Shown: piece by piece, positions 47,313-57,359 of the stretch | Layout of the letters: each line of letters starts with the position of its first letter | How positions within the stretch are numbered: the first letter of the stretch is position 1 | Assembly: GCF_000327065.1 (NCBI RefSeq) | Contig: NC_019936.1 | Coordinates: forward strand, 2,373,001 to 2,437,000 | DNA from: Stutzerimonas stutzeri RCH2 | Lineage (GTDB): Bacteria > Pseudomonadota > Gammaproteobacteria > Pseudomonadales > Pseudomonadaceae | Direction: 5' to 3' | DNA: 64,000 nt | Made by a program: the position numbers and the translations under genes | Notes under the pieces: model-generated | Seen by the model: only the letters and a program-made list of their open reading frames with translations | The model's database searches: none | What the model was told of the DNA's origin: nothing

Positions 47313-48463
47313 ACCTTGAGGATCAGCTTGGAAGCCTTTTCGTTGCGGTGCTGCAGCTGCTCGAGGCTCAAGGCGCCATGCTCTGCCTGCGCCCGCGCGG
47401 CAAGGATCTTGTCGTGATGCAGCGACTTGCTGCACACCGGGTCGGCGTTGGCGGCATCACCGGTGAGCATGAAAGCCTGGCAGCGGCAGCCGCCGAAGTC
47501 GCGTTCCTTCTCGTCGCAACTGCGGCAGGGTTCGGGCATCCAGTCGTAGCCGCGGAACTTGTTGAAGCCGAAAGAGTGTCGCCAGATGTGCTCGATGCTG
47601 TGCTCGCGTACGTTGGGGAACTCCACCGGCAGCTGTCGCGCGCTGTGGCAAGGCAGCGCCGTGCCGTCCGGGGTGATGTCGAGGAACAGGTTGCCCCAGC
47701 CGTTCATGCAGGCCTTCGGCCGTTCTTCGTAGTAATCGGGCGTCACGAAGATCAGCTTGCACGGATGGTTTTCCGCGGCGAGCTTGTCGCGCCACTCGTT
47801 GGTGATGCGCTCGGCACGTACCAGCTGCTCCTTGCTCGGCAATAATCCGGCCCGGTTCAACTCGGCCCAGCCGTAGAACTGGCAGGTAGCGAGTTCGACG
47901 AAGTCGGCTTCGAGCTCGATGCACAGGCGGATGATCTGCTCGATGTTGTCGATGTTGTGCCGATGCGTGACGAAGTTGAGCACCATCGGATAGCCGTGCT
48001 TCTTCACCGCACGGGCCATTTCCAGCTTGTGAGCGAAGGCCTTCTTCGAACCGGCAAGCAGGTTGTTCACCTCCTCGTCGGCCGCCTGAAAGCTGATCTG
48101 AATATGGTCCAGCCCGGCCTCGGCGAAACTGGCGATCTTCTCTTCAGTGAGGCCGATGCCAGAAGTGATCAGGTTGGTGTAATAGCCGAGTCCGCGTGCC
48201 GCTTCGATCAGCTCTACCAGATCCTGGCGCACCAGCGGCTCACCGCCTGAGAAGCCAAGCTGGGCCGCGCCCATCTCGCGTGCCTGGCGGAATACTTCGA
48301 TCCACTCGGCGGTGCTCAGCTCGTCGTGGCTGCGGGCGAAGTCCAACGGATTGGAGCAGTACGGGCACTGCAGAGGGCAACGATAGGTCAGCTCCGCCAG
48401 CAGCCAGAGCGGCGGGCCAGGCTCGTAGCCAGGTTTAGCGAAGCTCGATCCAGAACCGTTCAA
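47309..48463 (-). CDS. pqqE: PqqE, radical SAM PqqA glutamate-tyrosine crosslinking enzyme
   Basis: 384 residues from a TTG at 48463 preceded by GGAGG at 6-nt spacing; no better start exists and the open frame further upstream is antisense-like. It joins Glu and Tyr of PqqA by a carbon-carbon bond. The cluster motif is C29PLQC33PYC36 and GFSGGEPL follows. The SPASM C-terminus has [32 protein letters not shown] and DPVCSKS. It overlaps pqqD by 29 nt. Confidence 0.95.
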   Translation of the reverse strand: MNGSGSSFAKPGYEPGPPLWLLAELTYRCPLQCPYCSNPLDFARSHDELSTAEWIEVFRQAREMGAAQLGFSGGEPLVRQDLVELIEAARGLGYYTNLITSGIGLTEEKIASFAEAGLDHIQISFQAADEEVNNLLAGSKKAFAHKLEMARAVKKHGYPMVLNFVTHRHNIDNIEQIIRLCIELEADFVELATCQFYGWAELNRAGLLPSKEQLVRAERITNEWRDKLAAENHPCKLIFVTPDYYEERPKACMNGWGNLFLDITPDGTALPCHSARQLPVEFPNVREHSIEHIWRHSFGFNKFRGYDWMPEPCRSCDEKERDFGGCRCQAFMLTGDAANADPVCSKSLHHDKILAARAQAEHGALSLEQLQHRNEKASKLILKV

Positions 48464-48713
48464 CGGCGACCTCCAGAAACGCGACGATATCTTCTTGAAT
48501 CCCTTCGGCCTCGGGATAGCGGACCTGCAGGTCGGCGACGATTGCGCCGACGCTGCGGGTTCCATCCACCTCGGTCAGCACTGCCGCGGCGCTCTCGTTG
48601 AGTTTGATCATGCCTTCCGGATAGAGCAGTACGTGGCAGTTCTGCGCCGGCTCCCACTGGAAGCGGTAGCCTCGGCGAAAGGCTGGAATCTGGGTCAGTT
48701 GGATATCGCTCAT
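48435..48713 (-). CDS. pqqD: PqqD, PqqA peptide chaperone
   Basis: 92 residues with the RiPP-recognition winged-helix fold: [31 protein letters not shown] and VEVDG-like TEVDGTRSV. It binds PqqA and presents it to PqqE. It overlaps pqqE and lies 93 bp after pqqC. Confidence 0.95.
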   Translation of the reverse strand: MSDIQLTQIPAFRRGYRFQWEPAQNCHVLLYPEGMIKLNESAAAVLTEVDGTRSVGAIVADLQVRYPEAEGIQEDIVAFLEVAVERFWIELR

Positions 48714-48806
48714 GGTCGTTGTCTCGCCAGTAGGCAGGCGGGCAGCCCGGCCAAATCAATTGTGCTCGCTGGCGGTGGGCTCAAGCCCACCCGTGGACGC
48801 ACGTTC

Positions 48807-49559
48807 CTAGACGCTGATGCCTTTGTGCCAGATCCGTTCACGCGTCACGGTGTGGTACGGCGGGCGATCCAGCTCGTAGGCCATGCTCATGGCGTCGAGC
48901 ATGCTCCACAGCACGTCGAGTTTGAACTGCAGGATCTCCAGCATACGCTCCTGCGCATCACGGGTGCGGTAGTGGTCCAAGGTGATGCGCAGGCCGTGCT
49001 CGACGTCGCGGCGCGCCTCCTTCAGCCGCTTGCGGAAGTAGTCGTAACCGGAGGCATCGATCCACGGATAGTGCTGCGGCCAACTATCCAGACGGGATTG
49101 ATGGATGGTCGGGGCAAAGAGTTCGGTCAGCGAGCTGCTCGCGGCTTCCTGCCAGCTGGCGCGGCGAGCGAAGTTGACGTAGGCATCCACCGCGAAACGC
49201 ACACCGGGCAGCACCAGCTCCTGCGACAGCACCTGCTCGCGATCCAGCCCGACGGCTTCGGCCAGCCGCAGCCACGCCTCGATACCGCCCTCTTCGCCTG
49301 GCGCACCATCATGGTCGATGATGCGCTGAATCCACTCCCGGCGGGTATCACGGTCCGGACAGTTGGCCATGATCGCCGCGTCCTTTACCGGGATACAGAC
49401 CTGGTAGTAAAAGCGATTGGCGACCCAGCCCTGAATCTGCTCGCGCGTCGCCTGGCCGGCATACATGGCCCGGTGAAACGGGTGATGAATGTGGTAGTAC
49501 TCGCCCTTGGCGCGCAACGCCTGTTCGAATTCGGCGGGACTCATGGCTGGCAGGTTCAT
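48807..49559 (-). CDS. pqqC: Pyrroloquinoline-quinone synthase PqqC
   Basis: 250 residues, an all-helical cofactorless oxidase that performs the final ring closure and eight-electron oxidation to PQQ. Typical segments are [24 protein letters not shown] with active-site His, Arg and Tyr, and YDYFRKRL. It lies 86 bp downstream of pqqB. Confidence 0.96.
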   Translation of the reverse strand: MNLPAMSPAEFEQALRAKGEYYHIHHPFHRAMYAGQATREQIQGWVANRFYYQVCIPVKDAAIMANCPDRDTRREWIQRIIDHDGAPGEEGGIEAWLRLAEAVGLDREQVLSQELVLPGVRFAVDAYVNFARRASWQEAASSSLTELFAPTIHQSRLDSWPQHYPWIDASGYDYFRKRLKEARRDVEHGLRITLDHYRTRDAQERMLEILQFKLDVLWSMLDAMSMAYELDRPPYHTVTRERIWHKGISV

Positions 49560-49645
49560 GACGGTGTCGTTCCTTTTTCTTCTCGTTCCGTTGTTCTTTA
49601 CTCGAGCTGCCTCACGGTCTGTAGCCGCGTCTTGGCAGCGCGTCG

Positions 49646-50557
49646 CTACAGCTCGATGTTCATGCCGTCGAAGGCGACTTCGATTCCGTGCTCGCCGAGG
49701 ATTTCCCGCTCGACGGAGTCCTCGTCGAGGATCGGATTGGTGTTGTTGATGTGGATGAGGATCTTGCGAACCGCAGGCATGCCATCGAGCACCTCGATCA
49801 TGCCGCCCGGGCCGCTCTGCTGCAGGTGTCCCATTTCGCTGCCGAGCTTGGTGCCGACTTCGCGCACGAGCATTTCATCGTCACGCCAAAGGGTGCCGTC
49901 GACCAGTAGGCAATCGGCCTGGCGCATGGTTTCGAGCAACTCATTGCTGACCTTGCCCAGGCCCGGCGCATAGAACAGCGTGCCACCGCTTTTACGATCC
50001 TCGATCAGCAGGCCGATGTTGTCGCCGGGATGCGGATCGTTGCGATGCGGTGAATACGGCGGCGCAGAGCTACGCAGCGGGATCGGCGTGATATGCAGGT
50101 TCGGGCAGCACGGGATGCTGAAGCTATCCGTCAGGCCGATGCGGTTCCACTTCAGCCCGCCGTTCCAGTGCTCGAGCATGTTGAACAGGGGGAAGCCGGT
50201 GGTCAGGTCCTGGTGGACCATCTCGGTGCACCAGACTTCGTGCGGGCAGCCTTCGCGCAAGGTCAGCAGGCCGGTGGTGTGATCTATCTGGCTGTCCAGC
50301 AGAACGATCGCGCCAATGGCGGTATCTCTTGGCGCCCGGGCCGGCTGCAGCGCCGGGAAGGATTCCAGCTGCGCGCGGATATCGGGCGAAGCGTTGCACA
50401 GGACCCAGTCGACGCCGTTGTCGCTTATGGCAATCGATGACTGGGTACGCGCCTTGGCGTTGAGCGTGCCGGCACGCAGCCCCGCGCAGTTGGCGCAGTT
50501 GCAGTTCCACTGCGGAAAACCTCCGCCCGCAGCGGAACCTAGAATTCGGATGAACAT
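49646..50557 (-). CDS. pqqB: PqqB, metallo-beta-lactamase-fold hydroxylase
   Basis: 303 residues from the ATG at 50557; upstream in-frame residues derive from the pqqA region. The metallo-beta-lactamase fold includes [17 protein letters not shown], with an extra metal-binding Cys set, [13 protein letters not shown] and HINNTNP. PqqB hydroxylates the PqqE-crosslinked tyrosine. It follows pqqA after a stable hairpin. Confidence 0.95.
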   Translation of the reverse strand: MFIRILGSAAGGGFPQWNCNCANCAGLRAGTLNAKARTQSSIAISDNGVDWVLCNASPDIRAQLESFPALQPARAPRDTAIGAIVLLDSQIDHTTGLLTLREGCPHEVWCTEMVHQDLTTGFPLFNMLEHWNGGLKWNRIGLTDSFSIPCCPNLHITPIPLRSSAPPYSPHRNDPHPGDNIGLLIEDRKSGGTLFYAPGLGKVSNELLETMRQADCLLVDGTLWRDDEMLVREVGTKLGSEMGHLQQSGPGGMIEVLDGMPAVRKILIHINNTNPILDEDSVEREILGEHGIEVAFDGMNIEL

Positions 50558-50575
50558 GGACAGCCCCCAAAGCAA

Positions 50576-50597
50576 AGCCCCGGCCGGAGCCGGGGCT
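50576..50597 (-). terminator. Attenuator-like hairpin between pqqA and pqqB
   Basis: AGCCCCGGC-CGGA-GCCGGGGCT, a perfect 9-bp stem starting 6 nt after the pqqA stop. It probably lets pqqA transcript accumulate above the rest of the operon. A similar hairpin follows the second pqqA. Confidence 0.7.
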
Positions 50598-50603
50598 GAT
50601 CGA

Positions 50604-50675
50604 TCAACGGTTTGCGAAGTACATGGTGACTTCGAAACCAATACGCATGTCGGTGAAGGCGGGTTTAGTCCACAT
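50604..50675 (-). CDS. pqqA: PqqA, precursor peptide of PQQ
   Basis: A 23-residue peptide starting [11 protein letters not shown] and ending with [11 protein letters not shown]. The glutamate (E15) and tyrosine (Y19) that become PQQ are in the invariant E-V-T-M-Y spacing. AGAGG precedes the ATG by a short gap. It is the first gene of pqqABCDEH and lies 178 bp from the stop of the next upstream gene, a region that must hold the operon promoter. Confidence 0.97.
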   Translation of the reverse strand: MWTKPAFTDMRIGFEVTMYFANR

Positions 50676-50732
50676 AGGTCGGTCCTCTTTTTATGGTGCC
50701 GGAAGATTCCGACAGCCCAATTAAGCCCCCTG

Positions 50733-50749
50733 TTCTGCCTAAAGCAGAA
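50733..50749 (-). promoter_or_regulatory. Inverted repeat upstream of pqqA
   Basis: TTCTGC-CTAAA-GCAGAA, 58-74 bp before the pqqA start codon, in the expected promoter region. It could be a regulator site for the ethanol-oxidation control system, or the stem of the upstream gene's transcript end. Role not determinable. Confidence 0.3.
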
Positions 50750-50853
50750 TGGTACTTTGGAAGGAGACAGCGCCGTGCCTTGGTAGTGCCCGACAGACGG
50801 CCGTCCGTTGTTACACCGTTACTCATTCAGCTAACGCCTGCGGCGAGAGGCTG

Positions 50854-51972
50854 TCAACTTGAGCCCAGCGCCGGCCGATCATTGGCGTTTCGCCAGGCCA
50901 GTTCGTTGGTAATGGTCGCCATGGGGACGAACATCGTGCCGTCGAACTTGCTGAGCTCCAATCCCTGCTGAATACGCTGCGGCCAGTCGTTATTGGCCAG
51001 CGCAGCCTTGCCTATCGCGACCAGGTCCATGTCACCATCGACGAGTAAGCCTTCAGCCTGCTCGCCCGTGACGATGCCGCCGTTACCAATCACCGGGATC
51101 GTGACGCAGCTCTTGGCGATCGCAGCAAAGCTCGGCCCGCTGCCGAAAGCCGGCGCAGCGGCATCCGGTTCGGTGACGTGCAGATAATCGAGACCGGCAT
51201 CGACCAGCGCGCGAAAACGCTGCCCGGCTTCGTTCACTCCACCTTCCCATTTCATCTTGCTATCGCAAACCATGCTTTGGGACAGACGCATACCAACCAC
51301 GAAGTCATCACCCACTTCGGCGCGTACCGCGCGGATCACCGCCAGAGGCATGTTCAGGCGCTGCAGGTAGTCGCCGCCCCACTGATCAAGTCGCTGATTG
51401 AATTCGGCACTGATGAATTCGTGCAACAGGTAACCATTGGCACCATGCAGCTCGACGCCGTCGAAACCGGCCTCACGCGCGTGACGCGCGGCCTGGGCGA
51501 ATCCCTGGATGGCCTCCTGAATCTCCTGCTCGTTCATTTCGGCCGGAGTCGCGTAGGGACCCTCGCCGCCGTAGAACGTCAGCTGAGACCCGCTGGGCTG
51601 CACCGCCGAAGGTGCAATGTGGCGGGCATGATGGATATTGCCCTGGGTCTGCGCGCCCCCATGCATGAGCTGAGCGACGAAAGCGGCTCCAGCGTCGTGC
51701 ACGGCATCGACGACTATCCTCCAGCTGTCCCGGTGCGCCTCGGTCGCGAGCCCCGGCTGGTTGAAGTAACCCTGACTGAAGGCCGTATCGGTATAGATGC
51801 CTTCGCTGATGATCAGAGCAAAACCACCCTTGGCGAATGATGCGTAGTAGTCACGCATCAACTCGTTGGCGTCACCCTCCGCTTCGGCGCTGACCCGGGT
51901 CATGGGTGCAACGACTGTACGATTGCGCAGACTCATATGCTTCAGTGTGTAGGGTTCGAACAGTTGCGACAT
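50854..51972 (-). CDS. Old yellow enzyme-family NADH:flavin oxidoreductase
   Basis: 372 residues from the ATG at 51972. An FMN TIM barrel: NRTVVAPMTR near the start, ELHGANGYLLHEFIS with the substrate-binding His-x2-Asn pair, and VIGNGGI for the FMN phosphate. It likely reduces activated alkenes. It sits between exaC and pqqA, a place where P. aeruginosa has no such gene, so its link to alcohol oxidation is positional only. Confidence 0.9.
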   Translation of the reverse strand: MSQLFEPYTLKHMSLRNRTVVAPMTRVSAEAEGDANELMRDYYASFAKGGFALIISEGIYTDTAFSQGYFNQPGLATEAHRDSWRIVVDAVHDAGAAFVAQLMHGGAQTQGNIHHARHIAPSAVQPSGSQLTFYGGEGPYATPAEMNEQEIQEAIQGFAQAARHAREAGFDGVELHGANGYLLHEFISAEFNQRLDQWGGDYLQRLNMPLAVIRAVRAEVGDDFVVGMRLSQSMVCDSKMKWEGGVNEAGQRFRALVDAGLDYLHVTEPDAAAPAFGSGPSFAAIAKSCVTIPVIGNGGIVTGEQAEGLLVDGDMDLVAIGKAALANNDWPQRIQQGLELSKFDGTMFVPMATITNELAWRNANDRPALGSS

Positions 51973-52073
51973 GGTGCTCTCCTTATCCAGCCGATATTGG
52001 GGGCATGCTGATGGGAGGCGTGTCGGTGACCGGTAGTTCGATAAGCGCGATGGCTGGTTTGCTGCCGGCCATA

Positions 52074-52097
52074 AAAAAACGCGGCCGAAGCCGCGTT
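52074..52097 (-). terminator. Rho-independent terminator of exaC
   Basis: AACGCGGC-CGAA-GCCGCGTT followed, on the minus strand, by an uninterrupted T7 run. It lies about 120 bp after the exaC stop and before the oxidoreductase start. Confidence 0.88.
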
Positions 52098-52216
52098 GCG
52101 ATAGGAACCTTGCGCTCGGTTCGAGGGGGATTACAGCAGAAGCGGCGCAGATTCCTGCACATGACGTGCATAGCAAAATAAGCCGGCGCGCTGGAGCTAA
52201 CGCGCCGGGGCCCTCA

Positions 52217-53737
<1,521 letters not shown>

Positions 53738-54147
53738 GATGGGCCTCTCTTCTTCTGCTTGTCGGAGCCTGTGCCGGGAAGTGCACAGGACATGGACCGA
53801 TCTTAGGCAGCGGGGTCTTCGCTCCGGTATGCACCCATGGCAGCGGAGGACTCCTCATTTGGTAGTAGATGGCAAGGCGCAGAGGCAGAGCTGATGGCGG
53901 TTTGCGATTGATAGGACCAGCCTGGAACGGGAGAAAAAGCCGAGCAGGATAGACCCTGGATCGCACCCTAAAAATGACGCTGAACAAGGGTGCCTGCCCA
54001 GAGCGAAAATTCTCCTGTAACGCAAGAAAAGCGCGACCAAAAGGCGGCAAAACCAACCCCAAAGTCTTATTAGCCCACCTGCCAAAGCGCCTTAGCTTCG
54101 GGGTGCGACATCGCTTTTCCTGACAACAACCAATGAGGAGATACGCC
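53738..54147. promoter_or_regulatory. Shared upstream region of exaC and the second pqqA operon
   Basis: 410 bp between divergent starts, with no credible gene. It contains GAGGA-C-TCCTC at 53846-53856, a short palindrome about 110 bp before exaC. The pqqA2 side is less GC-rich (53990-54060) and carries a ribosome-binding site (AGGAG) just before pqqA2. The arrangement suggests coordinated control of both transcripts. Confidence 0.5.
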
Positions 54148-54222
54148 ATGCAGTGGATCGATCCGGACTTCTGCGACCTGCGTCTGGGCTTCGAAGTCAC
54201 CGCGTACGTCTACGTACGCTGA
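54148..54222 (+). CDS. Second PqqA-like precursor peptide
   Basis: 24 residues, starting MQWIDPDFCDLR and ending GFEVTAYVYVR. E16 and Y20 keep the exact E-V-T-x-Y spacing of PqqA crosslinking residues. Differences from canonical PqqA of the same window are an extra Cys9, Ala instead of Met before the tyrosine, a second Tyr22 and a changed C-terminus (VYVR instead of FANR). An AGGAG site lies 7 nt before the ATG. It heads an operon with its own PqqD and PqqE, so it is probably their dedicated substrate. Confidence 0.88.
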   Translation: MQWIDPDFCDLRLGFEVTAYVYVR

Positions 54223-54228
54223 GCCCCT

Positions 54229-54262
54229 GACCGGCGTGATCGAACATCGCTTCACGCCGGTC
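54229..54262 (+). terminator. Attenuator-like hairpin between the second pqqA and pqqD
   Basis: GACCGGCGTGA and TCACGCCGGTC, a perfect 11-bp stem with a 12-nt loop, begins 6 nt after the peptide stop. It has no T-run and mirrors the hairpin behind canonical pqqA, suggesting the same peptide-over-enzyme expression ratio. Confidence 0.65.
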
Positions 54263-54278
54263 GAGCGAGGATATGGAC

Positions 54279-54575
54279 ATGACGACAACAACAATGATTT
54301 CACCAGCCTGCCGCTACGAGATCCGCCCGCCCTTCCTCTTTCGCTGGGAAGACTCGCAGCAAGCCCACGTGCTGCTCTACCCAGAGGGCATCGTCAAGCT
54401 CAACGTCACCGGCGGCGAGATTCTGCGGCGCTGCGACGGCAAGACCAGCGTCGCCGAGCTGATCGATCAGCTCGCGCTTAGCTACAACGCATCCGACGTC
54501 GACGCGATTCGCAACGGTGTCCTGAATTTCCTGGAGGTATCCCATGGCAAGGGCTGGATCCGAGCTAAGGCTTGA
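54279..54575 (+). CDS. Second PqqD-like peptide chaperone
   Basis: 98 residues from the ATG at 54279 (GAGGA at good spacing; an ATG 6 nt earlier is too close to the site). The PqqD core is present: [27 protein letters not shown] and RRCDGKTSVAELI. It differs from canonical PqqD in helix 1 and at the C-terminus (SHGKGWIRAKA). It should bind the second PqqA-like peptide and overlaps the next gene by 32 nt. Confidence 0.9.
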   Translation: MTTTTMISPACRYEIRPPFLFRWEDSQQAHVLLYPEGIVKLNVTGGEILRRCDGKTSVAELIDQLALSYNASDVDAIRNGVLNFLEVSHGKGWIRAKA

Positions 54576-55689
54576 TGGCAGCGGCAACCCGGTCTGGCTG
54601 CTGCTGGAGCTGACCTACCAGTGCCCGCTGCAGTGCGTGTTCTGCAGCAACCCGCGCAACTTCACCGATTACCGCCAGGACGAATTGAGCACCGCCGAGT
54701 GGATCGATGTAATGGCCCAGGCCCGTGCCATGGGCGCGATGCAGATCGGCTTCTCGGGCGGCGAGCCCACGCTGCGCAAGGATCTCGAAACGCTGGTCGC
54801 CGAGGCTGACCGCATGGGCTACTACACCAACCTGATCACATCCGGTATCGGCCTGACCGAAGCGCGCCTGCGCGCCCTGAAGGATGCCGGGCTGCGCCAC
54901 ATCCAGCTCGGTTTTCAATCAACCGACCGTGAAGTGGCTCGTCAGCTGGCCGGCGTCGATGCCCTGGAGCGCAAACTGCGCATGGCGCGGCTGATCAAGT
55001 CCATGGACTTTCCCATGGTGCTCAACGTTCCGATCACTCGGCAGAACATCGCTCAGGTGCCGGAGATCATCGCGTTCGCCGTCGAGTTGGGAGTCGAGTA
55101 TCTCGAACTGGCGAACGTGCAGTACTACAACTGGGCACTGCTCAACCGCGATGCGCTGATGCCGACCCATGCCGAACTGCAGAGAGCCGAAGACGAGGTA
55201 CATAAGGCACGCGAGCGTTTCGGTGATCGACTGACCATATTCTTCGTCATTCCAGACTATTACGAAGGTCGTCCAAAGGCCTGCATGAACGGCTGGGGCG
55301 CGATTCACGTCACCATCGCGCCAAACGGCAACGTGCTGCCCTGCTCCCAGGCCAGCAACTTCAAGAACCTGACCTTCCCCAACGTGCGTCAGCAACGGCT
55401 GGAGCAGATCTGGCACGACTCGCCGGTATTCAACCTCTACCGTGGCGACGCCTGGATGCCCGAACCCTGCCGCAGCTGTGACGAAAAGGAACAAGATTTC
55501 GGCGGCTGCCGCTGCCAGGCCTTGCTGCTGACCGGCAATGGTGCCAACACCGATCCGGCCTGCAGTAAATCTCCACATCATCAGCTGATTCGCCAGGCCG
55601 TGGCGCTGGCGCAGGAAGCTACGCGCCCGCAGGGCACGCTGATCGCCAGACAGGCCAGTCAGGGGGTGGAACTTGAAACTGCCCCATGA
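54544..55689 (+). CDS. Second PqqE-like radical SAM/SPASM enzyme
   Basis: 381 residues; the ATG at 54544 has GGAGG upstream within pqqD2. Radical SAM motif C27PLQC31VFC34, GFSGGEPT next, and a full SPASM set ([39 protein letters not shown]). All cluster cysteines of PqqE are kept, so it should catalyse the same Glu-Tyr crosslink on its own peptide. The sequence is clearly diverged from the canonical PqqE 6 kb away, which argues against a recent duplication. The C-terminal ~25 residues are an extra tail. Confidence 0.93.
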   Translation: MARAGSELRLDGSGNPVWLLLELTYQCPLQCVFCSNPRNFTDYRQDELSTAEWIDVMAQARAMGAMQIGFSGGEPTLRKDLETLVAEADRMGYYTNLITSGIGLTEARLRALKDAGLRHIQLGFQSTDREVARQLAGVDALERKLRMARLIKSMDFPMVLNVPITRQNIAQVPEIIAFAVELGVEYLELANVQYYNWALLNRDALMPTHAELQRAEDEVHKARERFGDRLTIFFVIPDYYEGRPKACMNGWGAIHVTIAPNGNVLPCSQASNFKNLTFPNVRQQRLEQIWHDSPVFNLYRGDAWMPEPCRSCDEKEQDFGGCRCQALLLTGNGANTDPACSKSPHHQLIRQAVALAQEATRPQGTLIARQASQGVELETAP

Positions 55690-55771
55690 TTCGTTCGGCG
55701 GCACCGTTAGCACAGGCCTCGCGCTAACGCTTGGTTGTTACCTGCTACTGCGTTACTGGTTGGTGGGTTGA
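55673..55771 (+). CDS. Tiny single-span membrane peptide
   Basis: A 32-residue frame from a TTG at 55673 with GGTGGA upstream, overlapping the end of pqqE2 by 17 nt and stopping 3 bp before the next gene. It reads KLPHDSFGGTVSTG then a hydrophobic helix (LALTLGCYLLLRYWLVG). The tight packing and hydrophobic character suggest a small subunit of the adjacent membrane protein. It is short and uses a rare start, so it may be spurious. Confidence 0.45.
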   Translation: MKLPHDSFGGTVSTGLALTLGCYLLLRYWLVG

Positions 55772-55774
55772 GCC

Positions 55775-56278
55775 ATGCAGCTACCCGTTCTCGATCTGCT
55801 GGCCCGCTATGCGCATCTGCTGTTCGCGTTGGTCTGGGTTGGTCATAACTACGCCAACTTCATCCAGAACCCGCGCTTCGTGCCACTGCAGAACGGTATC
55901 GATACCGCCACGTTGAACCGCGATCTGGAAGTGCGGATGAAACGTGAGCACGGCATCTTCCGCTACGCCTCCGTGGTGGTCTGGGTATCCGGCATGTTCA
56001 TGCTCTGGCAACGCGGCTGGCTGGCTGATGCATTGCTGCTACAAGGCCCGCTGGCAGTGATCGGCCTGGGCGCCTGGATTGGCACGCTGATGCTGCTCAA
56101 CCTCTGGCTGGTGCTGTGGCCGCATCAGAAAAAGCTGCTCGGTTTCGTGCCGGCGACTTTGGAAGAGCGGGTGCGCTGCTCGCGGATTACCTTCCTCTCC
56201 TCACGCAGCAACACCATTCTGTCCTTTCCCCTGCTGTTCCTGATGGCGAGTGGCGGTCATGGCCTGCACTTCTTCTGA
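55775..56278 (+). CDS. Membrane protein resembling the N-terminal domain of urate hydroxylase PuuD
   Basis: 167 residues, about four membrane helices. From memory of PuuD (Urate_ox_N), matching landmarks occur in order: LLARYAHLLFALVWVGHNYANF, HGIFRYASVVVWVSGM, LMLLNLWLVLWPHQKKLLGF and RSNTILSFPLLFLMASGG. PuuD proteins are longer and end in a cytochrome c domain, which is absent here. Conserved histidines in helix 1, before helix 2 and before the last loop could bind haem or quinone. In this operon it may be the electron-transfer or hydroxylating membrane component. Confidence 0.6.
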   Translation: MQLPVLDLLARYAHLLFALVWVGHNYANFIQNPRFVPLQNGIDTATLNRDLEVRMKREHGIFRYASVVVWVSGMFMLWQRGWLADALLLQGPLAVIGLGAWIGTLMLLNLWLVLWPHQKKLLGFVPATLEERVRCSRITFLSSRSNTILSFPLLFLMASGGHGLHFF

Positions 56279-57359
56279 GCGCGCCGAACGCTACAACTTC
56301 GCCTCGGGCCCGGCCATGCTGCCGGCAGAGGTCCTCGAACAGATCCGCGATGAGCTGCCGAACTGGCGCAATACCGGCTCGTCCGTGCTTGAGCAGCCCT
56401 TCACCAGCACAGACTTCAAGCAGCTGATGGCCGAGACCGAAGCCGACTTGCGTGCATTACTGACGATACCCGACAACTATCGCGTGCTTTTCATGCAAGG
56501 CGGCGCCTCGGCGCAGTTCGGCCTGTTGCCGCTCAATCTGCTGCAGCCAGGACAGAGTGCGGACTATCTGGAAAGCGGCCACTGGGCACGCAAGGCAATC
56601 ACCGAGGCCCGCCGTCATTCACCAGTCAATGTCGTCGCCAGTGGTGCAGATCAGGCTTTCACCGCCCTGCCCCCACTGGATCATTGGCAGCTCGATCCGG
56701 CTGCCGGCTATTGCCATGTGACCAGCAACGAAACCGGTAATGGGCTGCAGCTGCAGAAGTTTCCGGAACTGGTGGTACCACTGGTTGCAGACATGACCTC
56801 AGACTTTCTCACCCGGCAGCTTCCGCTCGAACGCTTCGGCCTGATCTATGCCAGCGCGCAAAAGAATCTAGGCATCGCCGGGCTGTGCATAGTGATAATC
56901 CGCAACGATCTTCTGCGAGCGCCCCCTCCCGGTCTGCCGACCGCGTTCAGTTATGCGACGCAGGCCGAGCAGCAGAGCCGCTTCAACACGCCGCCCACCT
57001 TCGCCGTCTACGTGACCGGGCTGATGCTGCGCTGGATGGGACGTAACGGCGGCGTTCCAGCCATGGCTGCCGCAGCGCAGCAAAAAAGTTGCCTTTTGTA
57101 CCGTTGCGTTGACAACAGCGACCTCTACCTGTGTCCGCAACGCCCCGCAGACCGTTCACCGATCAATGTCTGCTTCCAACTGACCAAGCCCGGACTGACC
57201 GAAACCTTTCTGACCGAGGCCGAGCGTAACGGCCTAACCAATCTGCGCGGCCACGCAGCGATCGGCGGCATACGAGCCAGCCTGTACAACCCGATGCCAC
57301 TGAGCGGAGTGGCGCGCCTGGTGGAATTCATGACTGATTTCGAGCGTAAGCATGGATAG
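56259..57359 (+). CDS. SerC-like class V aminotransferase with altered substrate pocket
   Basis: 366 residues from the ATG at 56259, overlapping the previous gene by 20 nt. Overall very like phosphoserine aminotransferase: YNFASGPAMLP, LFMQGGASAQF, the PLP lysine K202 in SAQKN, and GGIR339AS for the substrate carboxylate. However, the phosphate-binding His-Arg of SerC (in MSHRS) is replaced by Pro-Phe-Thr (residues 47-49) and the second Arg (GHRSVGG) is Ala333. It therefore probably transaminates a non-phosphorylated amino acid. Its operon context suggests a peptide-derived amino acid. Confidence 0.85.
   Translation: MACTSSERAERYNFASGPAMLPAEVLEQIRDELPNWRNTGSSVLEQPFTSTDFKQLMAETEADLRALLTIPDNYRVLFMQGGASAQFGLLPLNLLQPGQSADYLESGHWARKAITEARRHSPVNVVASGADQAFTALPPLDHWQLDPAAGYCHVTSNETGNGLQLQKFPELVVPLVADMTSDFLTRQLPLERFGLIYASAQKNLGIAGLCIVIIRNDLLRAPPPGLPTAFSYATQAEQQSRFNTPPTFAVYVTGLMLRWMGRNGGVPAMAAAAQQKSCLLYRCVDNSDLYLCPQRPADRSPINVCFQLTKPGLTETFLTEAERNGLTNLRGHAAIGGIRASLYNPMPLSGVARLVEFMTDFERKHG

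Noticed and set aside
54148..55689. Simple recent duplication of pqqA, pqqD and pqqE
   Set aside because: Peptide, chaperone and enzyme all differ extensively from the canonical copies in the window while keeping functional residues, and the downstream genes differ completely.
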